From CAWBRT01 sp963791145 (GTDB lineage: Bacteria; Acidobacteriota; Terriglobia; Terriglobales; Acidobacteriaceae), in the NCBI GenBank assembly GCA_963791145.1, contig CAWBRT010000014.1, positions 62,001-126,000 on the forward strand: DNA of 64,000 bases, given 5' to 3'. The first letter of the stretch is position 1. Each line of letters starts with the position of its first letter. Position numbers and translations under genes: made by a program. The notes under the pieces were generated by a model. It was not told where the DNA came from. It did not search any database and saw only the letters and a list, made by a program, of their open reading frames with translations. This document shows, one piece after another, positions 1 through 8,659 of the stretch.

Positions 1-66
1 TCTCGCAGGTAAGCGGCGTGCTGCGCCGGCCTGCGGGCACGAACACAGCCAAAGGAGGCTGCAATC

Positions 67-930
67 ATGAAGTTGGATCTTCCGACCTGGAACATGGGCT
101 ACCTGACGTACCCGGACATCCAGGAATACTTGAAGCACAAGGATATCGTCATGGTGCCGGTCGCCAGCATGGAGCAGCACTCATATCACTGCCCGTTGCT
201 GACCGATAGCATTCACTGCGAAGACATCACCAGAATCGCGGGCGAGTACGCGCAGGTGCTCTACATGCCTCAGCTCTGGGTCGGCTACAGCCCGCACCAT
301 ATGGGCCCCCCGGGAATGGGTCTGGGAACCATCACCGTGCGCGCGGAAACCTGGCGCAACATGATGTACGACATCTGCCGAAGCCTCATTCACCACGGCT
401 TCAAAAAGCTGATGCTGGTGGTTGGGCACGCCTCCAACATGAAGATCATTGACCCCCTCATGCGCAGCCTCAAGTACGATACCGGCGCGCTGATCGGCAT
501 TTGCAAGCCATGGGCCGAAAATTACATGGGCCTGGTAGCGGACATCCTGGAAGGTCCGCCTGAAGAGACTCCCGGCTGGCATGCGGGCGAGTTGGAAACT
601 TCACAGATTCTGGGCATCAACGAAAAATGGGTGCGCATGGACCGGGCTACCAAGAGTTCGGCCACAAAAACTCCGCCATTCCTGCCCAAATCGTTTGTCA
701 AGACGGACGGCACGCCGAGCGTGGAGTTCGAAGGCTACCAGTACTTCGTATTCCCGATGGAGCACCGCGAGTTTTCCGATACCGGTTTGATCGGCAACCC
801 GCATCGCGCCACCGCGGAAAAAGGTCGAGAAGCCAATAAGCGGTTTGGCGAGCACCTCGGCCGCGCCTTGATGGAACTGGAGAAGATGAAGGTCGAGATC
901 CGCAATCAGGAGTTCGTGCAACGCGTCTGA
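67..930 (+). CDS. Creatininase-family amidohydrolase
   Basis: This 287-aa protein fits the creatininase/creatinine amidohydrolase family, metal-dependent cytoplasmic hydrolases of cyclic or linear amides. The metal-binding pattern is visible: E36-x-H38 with H41 and T46-D47 near the N-terminus, a GHxxN motif around 120-124, and HAGELE at about 172-177. Length is near the family norm (about 240-270 aa). The start is supported by a strong AAAGGAGG ribosome site 8-10 bases upstream. Family members act on creatinine and also in cofactor and lactam pathways (for example MftE), so the substrate here is not known. It lies upstream of a sugar-type ABC operon on the same strand but is separated from it by a frameshifted reductase and a regulatory gap, so membership of that regulon is not shown. 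Confidence 0.85.
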   Translation: MKLDLPTWNMGYLTYPDIQEYLKHKDIVMVPVASMEQHSYHCPLLTDSIHCEDITRIAGEYAQVLYMPQLWVGYSPHHMGPPGMGLGTITVRAETWRNMMYDICRSLIHHGFKKLMLVVGHASNMKIIDPLMRSLKYDTGALIGICKPWAENYMGLVADILEGPPEETPGWHAGELETSQILGINEKWVRMDRATKSSATKTPPFLPKSFVKTDGTPSVEFEGYQYFVFPMEHREFSDTGLIGNPHRATAEKGREANKRFGEHLGRALMELEKMKVEIRNQEFVQRV

Positions 931-1172
931 GTGGTTTTACAATTGGCCATCGCAGCGGATGCTGCACGGTGAGAGCAGCCGGGGAGCGGGGCCGTTCGGG
1001 GTGCATCTTGAGCATCCACGGTCTGCTCTCCTGCCCGCTACCGGAGCGGTGCGCCGTTGTGTGGCCTTCAGGAATGCGTGTATGGCTGACCGTATCCACA
1101 TGCCGGTTCTCCAGGGCGCTGAAAGAGATCTAAGCCATAGTGCCCGAGCAAGAGAACGGCTAGCATGAAAGG

Positions 1173-2205
1173 ATGACTATGGAATACAAAACCCTCGGCA
1201 ACACCGGCCTGCTTGTGTCAACCCTCTGCCTCGGCACCATGACATTCCACGGCGGCAAGGGCTTTTGGAAGGCGATTGGTACGGTTGACCAGGCGGGAGC
1301 CGATGATCTCGTCAAGACCGCCATCGATGCCGGCATCAACTTCATTGACACTGCCGATGTCTACTCTGAAGGTGAAAGCGAAAAGGCCCTCGGGCAATCC
1401 CTCAAGAACCTGAACATTGCCCGCAAGGACGTCGTTCTCGCCACCAAGGTCTTCAGTCGCATGGGCCCCGGCCGCAACGACATAGGCGCCTCGCGCGGAC
1501 ACATCATGGATGGCATCGACGCCAGTCTTCGCCGCCTGCAGACTGACTATATCGACCTGTATCAGATCCACGGCCAGCGATTCGATTACCCCCGTCGAGG
1601 AAACCATGCGCGCCCTCGACACCCTGGTCAATCAGGGCAAGGTCCGCTACATCGGCTGCTCCAACTGGCAGGCCTGGAAGATAGCGAAATCGCTGGGCAT
1701 CTCCGAGTTCAAGAATCTGGCTCGCTTTGATATCTTGCAGGCCTACTATTCGATCGCTAGCCGCGACCTCGAACGCGAACTTGTCCCTCTTCTCGAAACG
1801 GAGAAGATCGGACTTCTCGTGTGGAGTCCGCTTGCCGGCGGCTTGCTCTCCGGTAAGTTCACTCGTGAAAATCAGAAGGTTGCAGGCTCGCGCCGTTCTG
1901 AGTTCGACTTCCCCATCGTGGACAAGGAACGCGCCTGGAAGATTCTCGATGTCCTGATTCCTATCGGAAAGGCTCACGGCTGCAGCGCGGCCCGCGTCGC
2001 GCTCGCGTGGCTGTTGGCTAAACCGGTGGTCACCTCCGTCATCATTGGAGCCAAGCGCGTCGACCAGCTTCAGGACAACCTTGCCGCCATAGACCTCAAA
2101 CTCACAGCGGAGGAGATGAAACAGCTCGACGAGGTGAGCGCACTGCCGCCCGAGTATCCGGGGTGGATGCTTCCGCGCCAGAACCAAAACCGCCTGCGGC
2201 CCTAG
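1173..2205 (+). pseudogene. Aldo/keto reductase, interrupted by a frameshift
   Basis: Two overlapping frames together make one aldo/keto reductase of about 340 aa. The first (1173 to about 1585) carries the N-terminal barrel strands, the active-site Asp and Tyr in DTADVYSEG, the Lys in LATKV and the His in YQIHG. The second (about 1586-2205) continues with TPVEETMRALD, GKVRYIGCSN and the C-terminal NADPH-binding segment. The break is at about 1573-1590, next to FDY/TPVEET, where the frame moves by one extra base or two missing bases. Compared with intact relatives a few bases between FD and TP appear lost. It could be a real pseudogene or a sequencing error. Family members reduce aldehydes, ketones or sugar carbonyls with NADPH. 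It sits between the creatininase-like gene and the sugar importer. Confidence 0.8.
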
Positions 2206-2255
2206 CCTTTTCGGAGCGCAGAAAGCGCAGATTGGGTGAGAATCGTCTTGATAGA

Positions 2256-2289
2256 ATGTCTTGACATCTTTATGCGATTACAATACGCT
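2256..2289 (+). promoter_or_regulatory. Candidate GntR operator overlapping a promoter of the sugar ABC operon
   Basis: ATGTC-TT-GACAT at 2256-2267 is a perfect 5-bp inverted repeat around TT. The same 12 bases recur in the gntR intergenic region at 11477-11488. The TTGACA inside it (2261-2266) could be a -35 box, with a weak -10 TACGCT at 2284-2289 after 17 bases. The site lies about 155-185 bases upstream of the importer start. Binding by the local GntR regulator is inferred from the shared palindrome. Confidence 0.6.
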
Positions 2290-2441
2290 TGTCACCCGCA
2301 AACACTCCTGTGTCCATACTGCTGATGCTAGGCCGGCGATAGTACCCGGCAAGGCGCGATTGGCAGCAGTTGATAACTTACGACCGAGTATTCCTCACGG
2401 CCAAAAGCGATGCACACGATCATATGGGGAGGGAGAAAAAC

Positions 2442-3833
2442 GTGGATATCCAAAAGTATGGGCCTGCCAAGTCTTCCTTGAAGGCTCGGAAAATCACTCG
2501 CCGGCGCTTTCTCAAGGGTGTCAGTGCAACCGGCCTTGGGATCGCCGCCATGTCGTCTTTCGGGAGTTTAGCTACCAAGGCGTACGGGGCTTCTCCCATG
2601 AAGCTCTCGCTCTGGTGTGTCCAGAATCCGCAGCAGTTTCCTTATCTGCGGGGCAGGGCGCAGTTGTTCATGGAGAAGAATCCGAACGTGCAGATCGAGA
2701 TGCAGCAGATGCTGATCTCGGATTTGGGGAAAAAAGTTAACCTGGGATTTGCCACCGGCACCGCGCCGGATGGTTTCCAGACCGGCACCTGGCTGATGCC
2801 AATCTGGCTGGATAAAGATCTGGCTGCTCCCATGGATGTGACCAGGCTGGGGTATTCATCAATGAAGAGCTTCGTGGACGACTATCCCAAAGCTTACATT
2901 GAGAGCTCCGTAAAGAATGGGAAGGCGTTCGCCTTTCCCCTCTTTTTCTATGGTTGGCTGAACTATATCAATACAAAGCACTTCAAAGAAGCGGGCCTGG
3001 ATCCGGTCAAGAACGAGCCGGCTACCTGGGAGCAGTTGGGCGAAGTGGCCAAAAGGTTGACCATTAAGAATGGGCAAAAGTTCGAGCGCCAGGGCTTCAA
3101 GTTCGCCATGCATGCGCCTTTGTGGACCATGGTTCAGTTCAACCCGATCCTGCTCCAGTGCGGCGGAAAGTGGTTCGACGAGAAGGGCAAGTGCGTTGTG
3201 AACAGCCCGGCGGGAGTCAAAGCCATGACCATTCGCCGGTCCATCTACAAAGATTATGGCGCCGAGGACCCGACCGACAGCATCGCGACCCATCCCATTC
3301 CCATGATGGACTTTGTCAGGGAAAGGGCGTCCATGTTCTGCAGCCATCCGATCTCGCCGGTAATTTTCCAGCAGAACAATCCGGAAATGGAGCGGGGCCA
3401 ATACTACAAAGGTGTTCAGATGCCGGGAGTAAAGCCCAACCAGAGGTACTCCAGTTGCTACGGCATCGTGAACTTAATCAACAAACAGATTCCCAACTCC
3501 AAGCAGGAAGTGCTGCATGATCTCTACCGCTTCATGACGGCCGATCTGGTCGCCTGCTGGGCGGAGGCCAAGCCCTTCCCGCCGGCGCGGAAGAGCGGCT
3601 GGAGAAACAACCCCGAGGTTCAGAAATTCCCCAACGCCAATGCCATTTTCAAGGCGCAGGAAGACGGGGCATTCTTGCCGAACAGCGTTGTCTTTGACGA
3701 ATTGCAGGATGTGATGCATCGCGCAATACAGCGCATTATTCTGAACAATGCCGACATTCAGCAGACGCTGAATGAAGCGGCTGCGGAAGTGGACAGGGCC
3801 AACGCGCAGTACAGAGCAGCAAAGAAGGGGTAA
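2442..3833 (+). CDS. Sugar ABC transporter substrate-binding protein (family 1, Tat-type signal)
   Basis: This is a periplasmic binding protein of the carbohydrate family 1 type (MalE/UgpB-like). The N-terminus carries a twin-arginine signal (TRRRFLKG, around residues 19-26) followed by a hydrophobic stretch ending near AYGA, so export is probably by the Tat route. I favour the GTG at 2442 because GGAGGGAG lies 6-8 bases upstream. An in-frame ATG at 2424 precedes the ribosome site, and the open frame reaches back to 2370. The body (about 460 aa) has the expected two-lobe length. The next permease gene overlaps its stop by one base, so the genes are co-transcribed. The ligand cannot be read from sequence; MalF/MalG/MalK-type partners suggest a sugar, polyol or glycoside. 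Confidence 0.88.
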   Translation: MDIQKYGPAKSSLKARKITRRRFLKGVSATGLGIAAMSSFGSLATKAYGASPMKLSLWCVQNPQQFPYLRGRAQLFMEKNPNVQIEMQQMLISDLGKKVNLGFATGTAPDGFQTGTWLMPIWLDKDLAAPMDVTRLGYSSMKSFVDDYPKAYIESSVKNGKAFAFPLFFYGWLNYINTKHFKEAGLDPVKNEPATWEQLGEVAKRLTIKNGQKFERQGFKFAMHAPLWTMVQFNPILLQCGGKWFDEKGKCVVNSPAGVKAMTIRRSIYKDYGAEDPTDSIATHPIPMMDFVRERASMFCSHPISPVIFQQNNPEMERGQYYKGVQMPGVKPNQRYSSCYGIVNLINKQIPNSKQEVLHDLYRFMTADLVACWAEAKPFPPARKSGWRNNPEVQKFPNANAIFKAQEDGAFLPNSVVFDELQDVMHRAIQRIILNNADIQQTLNEAAAEVDRANAQYRAAKKG

Positions 3834-4759
3834 TGGGAACCGGTGCCCAGCTTCGAACACTACCCTCAAAGCAACCTAAGATACGGCAGGCGTCGTATCA
3901 CCAGAGGATCAAGCTTTGGGGGTGGTTGTTCGTAGCGCCGACAATCGTTTTCTTCATCATCTTCAAATACGGGCCGATGCTCTTCTCCTTCTGGTTGAGT
4001 TTCAGCTCGTATGACATGGTTTCCGAACCCAGGTTCATCGGCCTGTATAACTATGAGAGCCTCTTCAGGGATCCTCTCTTTATCCAGGCGCTCAAGAACA
4101 CTCTGCTCTATATCGCGTTTTCGACCAGCGCCATCACCGTCGTAGCGTTCGCGCTCGCTTTGCTCGTCAATGTAGGCATTCGCGGCAGCCGCCAGTTCAT
4201 GAGCACCATCTTCCTGACCAACATCGTGCCCGTCATCGCCTGCTGCTATATCTGGCGCTTCCTGTTCCACCCGGACGCGCTGGTCAATCAGCTGTTGAGC
4301 CCCCTGGGGTTCGGACGCATTCAGTGGCTCACCGATCCGACTACGGCGATGCTCGCTCTGGTGATTGTCACGGTGTGGCGCTTTGCCCCGTATTTCATGG
4401 TGGTCTATCTCGCAGGACTGGTGGCTATTCCCAAGGATTACTATGAGGCGGCGTCCCTGGACGGGGCGAATGCCCTGGCCAGACTGCTGCATATTACCCT
4501 GCCTTCGATGCGGCCGGTCATATTCTTTGTCATCGTGGTGTCAGGGCTGCTGTCCGCCAGGATCTTCCTTTTCGCCTACCTCATTACGCAGGGTGGCCCG
4601 AGCGGAGCCACAACCGTGCTGTCCATGCTCATCTATGACACCGGATTTTCGTATCTGAAAATGGGGCGCGCGGCGGCCATGTCGGTCGTCCTGTTTCTGA
4701 TCGTTATGATTTTCACGGTCATGCAGATGCGGATCTTCATGCGGTCGGAGGAAGATTAG
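3833..4759 (+). CDS. Sugar ABC transporter permease (MalF/UgpA type)
   Basis: This 308-aa inner-membrane permease has six predicted hydrophobic segments. The EAA loop typical of binding-protein-dependent importers is visible as EAASLDGANALARLLHITLP, about two thirds along, and docks the ATPase. The start ATG overlaps the preceding stop in TAATG, and AAGAAGGGG upstream provides a ribosome site. With the next gene it would form the heterodimeric channel of a carbohydrate uptake type 1 (CUT1) importer. The N-terminal basic, soluble segment of about 30 residues is typical of MalF/UgpA-like proteins. Substrate identity is unknown. Confidence 0.9.
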   Translation: MGTGAQLRTLPSKQPKIRQASYHQRIKLWGWLFVAPTIVFFIIFKYGPMLFSFWLSFSSYDMVSEPRFIGLYNYESLFRDPLFIQALKNTLLYIAFSTSAITVVAFALALLVNVGIRGSRQFMSTIFLTNIVPVIACCYIWRFLFHPDALVNQLLSPLGFGRIQWLTDPTTAMLALVIVTVWRFAPYFMVVYLAGLVAIPKDYYEAASLDGANALARLLHITLPSMRPVIFFVIVVSGLLSARIFLFAYLITQGGPSGATTVLSMLIYDTGFSYLKMGRAAAMSVVLFLIVMIFTVMQMRIFMRSEED

Positions 4760-4760
4760 G

Positions 4761-5597
4761 ATGAAGAGAGTGGGTAAGGCCTTGTGGAATCTGGAATGGC
4801 TCAAGATGCTGCCTCTGATCGCCTTGACGCTTCTCTTCGTCTTTCCGATCATCTGGATGTTCAGCATGTCGTTTCAGAGCGGGGACAAGATGTTCGAGAT
4901 GACCTTCGAATGGGTCCCCAAGGTGTGGCATTTTGAAAATTATCCACATGCTCTTTCGCGGGCCGATTTTCCCAGGTTCTTTCTCAACAGCGGCATCGTC
5001 TCCCTTTCCGTGATGCTGGGCAACATGATCTTCTGTACCCTCGCCGGCTACGGTTTGGCCAAGTATCGCTTCGCCGGCGCCAAGCTCGCCTTGCTGGCCA
5101 TTCTGAGCACCCTCATGCTGCCGATGGAGGTGACTCTCGTCCCTACTTTTCTGGTGATCAAATGGTTCGGCTGGACCAACAGTTTGAAGGGTATCGTGGC
5201 CCCGCTCCTAGTGGATGCCTTCGGCGTGTTCCTGATGCGTCAGTTCATCATCAAGGTGCCGACCGAATATATTGAGGCGGCGAGAATCGACGGGGCGGGA
5301 GAGCTCAGTATCCTCTGGCGGGTGATTCTCCCTCAGTGTAAGCCGGCGCTGGCCACTTTGGCCATTTTTGCCTTCCGCGACAGTTGGGATCAGTACCTGT
5401 GGCCTCTGGTCGTGGTTACGACCGACGAGTTCCGGACATATCCTCTCGGTTTGGTGATCTTCGAAGAGCAATACAACATTCCGCAGAACGAAGTGCTGGT
5501 TATCGCAGTCCTGGCGACCATTCCCGCGCTTGTCGTCTTTTGGCTGCTGCAGAAATTCCTGCGCACGGGATTCACGCTCACCGGACTAAAGGGCTAG
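4761..5597 (+). CDS. Sugar ABC transporter permease (MalG/UgpE type)
   Basis: This 278-aa inner-membrane permease is the second channel subunit of the CUT1 importer. It has an N-terminal membrane anchor, a periplasmic loop and the EAA motif (EAARIDGAGELSILWRVILP) that contacts the ATPase. It begins one base after the previous stop, behind a GGAGGAAG ribosome site, which indicates translational coupling. MalG-like subunits typically end in a short cytoplasmic tail after the last membrane helix, as this one does. Downstream there is a gap of about 165 bases before the ATPase gene that holds no recognisable gene. Confidence 0.9.
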   Translation: MKRVGKALWNLEWLKMLPLIALTLLFVFPIIWMFSMSFQSGDKMFEMTFEWVPKVWHFENYPHALSRADFPRFFLNSGIVSLSVMLGNMIFCTLAGYGLAKYRFAGAKLALLAILSTLMLPMEVTLVPTFLVIKWFGWTNSLKGIVAPLLVDAFGVFLMRQFIIKVPTEYIEAARIDGAGELSILWRVILPQCKPALATLAIFAFRDSWDQYLWPLVVVTTDEFRTYPLGLVIFEEQYNIPQNEVLVIAVLATIPALVVFWLLQKFLRTGFTLTGLKG

Positions 5598-5761
5598 GTG
5601 GAGAAAGTGGCTGAAGCTGTTGCTGCAACCTTCGATGGTGTGATTTGGAGCTTCTTCTTTCGACTTAGGTGACCGGCTGCAAGACAGAGCAGTTGATCTC
5701 GCCATTAACGGGGATCAGAAAACTGTGAGGCCGCGGACCAGAAGGGAGTCAATTCGCATTA

Positions 5762-6859
5762 ATGGCTGAGATACGCCTGGAAGATGTCACCAAGAAGTTC
5801 GGCAAAACGATCGTCGTAGATCAAATCAATTTGACCGCGGCAGACAAGGAATTTCTCGTTCTGGTGGGCCCCTCCGGCTGCGGCAAGAGCACCACTCTTC
5901 GCATGATCGCCGGCCTGGAAGATGTAACCGAAGGGGAGATCTACATCGGTGAAAGACCCGTCAGGGATGTCCATCCTAAAGACCGGGACATCGCCATGGT
6001 TTTTCAGAACTATGCCCTCTACCCCCACATGACGATCTACGACAACATCGCCTTTGGTCTCAGATTCAAGAAGGTGGAGCGGCGCGAGATCGATGGGCGG
6101 GTGAAGGAAACGGCGAAGATTTTAGGCATCGACCAACTGCTCAACAGAAAGCCAAAGGACCTGTCGGGAGGACAGCGCCAGCGGGCGGCTATGGGGAGAG
6201 CGATCGTCAGACAGCCCCAAGCGTTCTTATTTGACGAACCCCTCAGTAACCTGGATGCGAAACTGCGCGTCCACATGCGGGGAGAGTTGGTCAAGCTCCA
6301 CCAGAGACTTGAGACGACGATCGTTTACGTCACTCATGATCAGGTCGAGGCCATGACGATGGCCGATCGGATCGTAATCATGAATGAAGGCATTATCCAG
6401 CAAATGGGACCGCCGATGGACGTTTACAACCATCCCAAGAACATCTTCGTGGCCGGCTTCATCGGAAGCCCTACGATGAATTTCTGGGAAGGCAGGCTCG
6501 TGGAAGAAAATGGCAATCTGCTGGTGATGGGCGTGAACCTCAAGCTCTGCGTCCCGGAGCAACTGAGAGCACGGTTTCTGGCAGCCAAGGACCGCGACAT
6601 TATTTTTGGCATACGCCCGGAACGCATTTACACCTCCCAATTCAGGCACTTGGTCGCAGACGCGCAGCCGCTTCGTGCCAAGGTGGTCGTGGTGGAGCCC
6701 TTGGGTAATATGGTTAATCTTCTGGCCACGAGCGAGGACGTTCAATTCACGGCGTCTGTGGATCCCGAAAGCGAGGTCCGGCCCAGGGAGGAGATGGACT
6801 TTTACCTCGACATGAATTGGATGCATGTGTTCGATAAGAGTACAGGTGCGGCCTACTAG
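5762..6859 (+). CDS. Sugar ABC transporter ATPase (MalK/UgpC/MsmK type)
   Basis: This 365-aa cytoplasmic ATPase energises the preceding permeases. It has Walker A GPSGCGKST (about 38-46), a Q-loop in VFQNYALYPHM, the signature LSGGQRQR, Walker B FDEPLSNLDA and the switch His in VTHDQ. The C-terminal third is a TOBE-type domain as in MalK/UgpC. Its full length distinguishes it from short ABC ATPases and supports a sugar importer. The ribosome site (AAGGGAG) is rather far from the ATG. No other transporter ATPase occurs in this operon, so it probably serves the single CUT1 system. Confidence 0.92.
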   Translation: MAEIRLEDVTKKFGKTIVVDQINLTAADKEFLVLVGPSGCGKSTTLRMIAGLEDVTEGEIYIGERPVRDVHPKDRDIAMVFQNYALYPHMTIYDNIAFGLRFKKVERREIDGRVKETAKILGIDQLLNRKPKDLSGGQRQRAAMGRAIVRQPQAFLFDEPLSNLDAKLRVHMRGELVKLHQRLETTIVYVTHDQVEAMTMADRIVIMNEGIIQQMGPPMDVYNHPKNIFVAGFIGSPTMNFWEGRLVEENGNLLVMGVNLKLCVPEQLRARFLAAKDRDIIFGIRPERIYTSQFRHLVADAQPLRAKVVVVEPLGNMVNLLATSEDVQFTASVDPESEVRPREEMDFYLDMNWMHVFDKSTGAAY

Positions 6860-6920
6860 CGTAGTCTCGCCAACCTTTTGCTGCCAAGGGGTTCGCCTAC
6901 CATTCCAAAGAGGAGACAAA

Positions 6921-7853
6921 ATGGAGAAGATCCGCATTGCTCTGCCGAACCGTGTTGCTGGCTCCGCTCCGGTATTCGCCACGGTTGAGGGCGGCTATTT
7001 TCAGCAGAACGGGCTTGACCCTGTACTCATCGATTATGCGGGGCATAGTCTATCGATACCTGCCGTGATCGCAGGGGAAGCGGACTTTACCAACGCCGTT
7101 TCTCCGGAGCTGATCACCGCCAATCTGGCGAGCAACGGCGATGCCGTGATCATTGCCGCAGCCATCTGCCGGAGCGCCCAGCAGATCAGTGCTCGTCCCG
7201 GGCTGCGTACCCGCGAAGACCTGAGAGGAAAGCGGTGGGCCATACAGGCCCGTGGAGACGCAGACGAGATTTCCATCGCCATGACGCTTGAGCGTTGGGG
7301 ATGGAATCCGGAGAAGGATATTCAACTGGCAGTCGTCGGCAGGGAGCGCCCCAGGCTGGAAAGTCTGCTGGACGAGCAAAAGGCCGACGTGGCGATCATG
7401 CATGCCCCGGAGACCTTCCTGGCAGAAAAGAAGGGCTGGCGCGTGGTGGAAGACCTGGCCCGGCTCGGCGTGGCGTTTCAGAACAGTAACGCCGCTACCA
7501 CCCGCCGGCTGCTGAAAGCACGCCCGGAAACTGCCCTCCGCTACGTGCGGGCTTATTGTCAGGGAGTGTACCGCTTCCGCACCGACTCCCGCTTCGGGGT
7601 TTCGGTCTTGCAGAAATACTGCATGTTGACCGACCGCGAGATTGCCGAAAAGACATGGGTTATGTACGCAAGATTCTTCGACGCCATGAATTTTCCATCT
7701 TTGGAAGGCGTACGAAATGCGATTCAGCTCCTTCACCGCGTGGGGCGCATTGACCGCATCGTTCCCCCCGAAGACTTCGTGGACATGAGCTTCGTGGCGC
7801 GGCTGGAGGAAGAGGGATTCTTCGGCAAGATGATGGGACTCGGAGCTTCATGA
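6921..7853 (+). CDS. NMT1/SsuA-like binding-fold protein without a signal peptide
   Basis: The 310-aa product has the periplasmic-binding fold of the NMT1/SsuA/THI5-like group: an N-terminal GSAPVFATVEGGYFQQNGLDP segment and repeated short ligand-loop motifs. I chose the ATG at 6921 because AAAGAGGAG lies just upstream; the open frame extends to 6825 without a ribosome site. The mature-like sequence begins at residue 4 (IRIALPNRV) and no signal peptide or lipobox is visible, which is odd for an uptake receptor. It may be cytoplasmic, for instance a ligand sensor or an enzyme of THI5-like descent, or the real N-terminus may be missed. It overlaps the next gene by four bases (ATGA), so the two are translationally coupled. 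Confidence 0.72.
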   Translation: MEKIRIALPNRVAGSAPVFATVEGGYFQQNGLDPVLIDYAGHSLSIPAVIAGEADFTNAVSPELITANLASNGDAVIIAAAICRSAQQISARPGLRTREDLRGKRWAIQARGDADEISIAMTLERWGWNPEKDIQLAVVGRERPRLESLLDEQKADVAIMHAPETFLAEKKGWRVVEDLARLGVAFQNSNAATTRRLLKARPETALRYVRAYCQGVYRFRTDSRFGVSVLQKYCMLTDREIAEKTWVMYARFFDAMNFPSLEGVRNAIQLLHRVGRIDRIVPPEDFVDMSFVARLEEEGFFGKMMGLGAS

Positions 7854-8599
7854 AGAGAATCGTCCTCCGAGGCCATAGGCTCGTCATCACAGCCGATGAC
7901 GAAGAGATGAGCCGCTTCGCCGCGGAGACGATTCTCGAGCGTCTCACTAAGAAACCGGACTTGCGGTTACTGGTCCCTACGGGAACAACCCCCATCGGTA
8001 CCTACCTTATCCTGCGCAATGAATATCCGGACCGCTTCCAAGAAGCGGTCTTTTTCAATATGGATGAGTACTGCTCTCAAAGTGCGGGTAACTGGGAGTT
8101 AGTGCCCGAGTCCGATCCGGTCTCCTACCGGAGCTATATGAATCAGCACCTTTTCACGCGCCTACGCCCCAAGGCGAGCTACTTCCCGGATACGAAAAAT
8201 ATCACCCACGAGGGACTCTACGACAGGCTTATCGAGGAGACCGGGGGTATCGACCTGTGTCTGAACGCCCTGGGAGAAGACGGCCACACTTTCGGCTTCA
8301 ACTTTCCCGGAACCTCATTTGATTCCCAAACGAGGCTGGTCCAGATTGCGGCCGAAACAAGATCGGTCAACCGGACTCTCACGGGCATGGAGACGCCCGC
8401 CCATGCGGTAACCGTAGGGCTCGGAACCGGAATGCAAAGTAGAGAGGTCCTCTTTCTGGTGTCGGGTGAGAGAAAGGCGGAGATTCTTGCCCGGGTCCTT
8501 CACGGTCCGGAGCCGACCACCAGCCTGCCAGCATCTCTGCTGAAGAGACATCCGCGATGTCTATGGCTTGTGGATGAAGCCGCAGCCTCTTGCTTGTAA
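7850..8599 (+). CDS. NagB/6-phosphogluconolactonase-family sugar phosphate isomerase
   Basis: This 249-aa protein resembles glucosamine-6-phosphate deaminase. The phosphate loop is PTGTTPIGTY (about 43-52), the general base lies in FNMDEY (D72), and GEDGH (142-146) supplies the Asp-His pair. NagB has a catalytic Glu in GHxAFNEP. Here the segment reads GHTFGFNFP, so that Glu is replaced by Phe and one residue is added. This argues against ordinary glucosamine-6-phosphate deamination and for another aldose-ketose isomerisation, deamination or lactone hydrolysis. It overlaps the NMT1-like gene by four bases and ends the importer operon. The substrate is presumably a sugar phosphate produced by the FGGY kinase pathway encoded further on. 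Confidence 0.75.
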   Translation: MKRIVLRGHRLVITADDEEMSRFAAETILERLTKKPDLRLLVPTGTTPIGTYLILRNEYPDRFQEAVFFNMDEYCSQSAGNWELVPESDPVSYRSYMNQHLFTRLRPKASYFPDTKNITHEGLYDRLIEETGGIDLCLNALGEDGHTFGFNFPGTSFDSQTRLVQIAAETRSVNRTLTGMETPAHAVTVGLGTGMQSREVLFLVSGERKAEILARVLHGPEPTTSLPASLLKRHPRCLWLVDEAAASCL

Positions 8600-8659
8600 T
8601 TGACGCCGGCCTCTATCAGCAGCCCTCGCTCTATGGCGAGTTAATCCAGGCCTGTTGTT

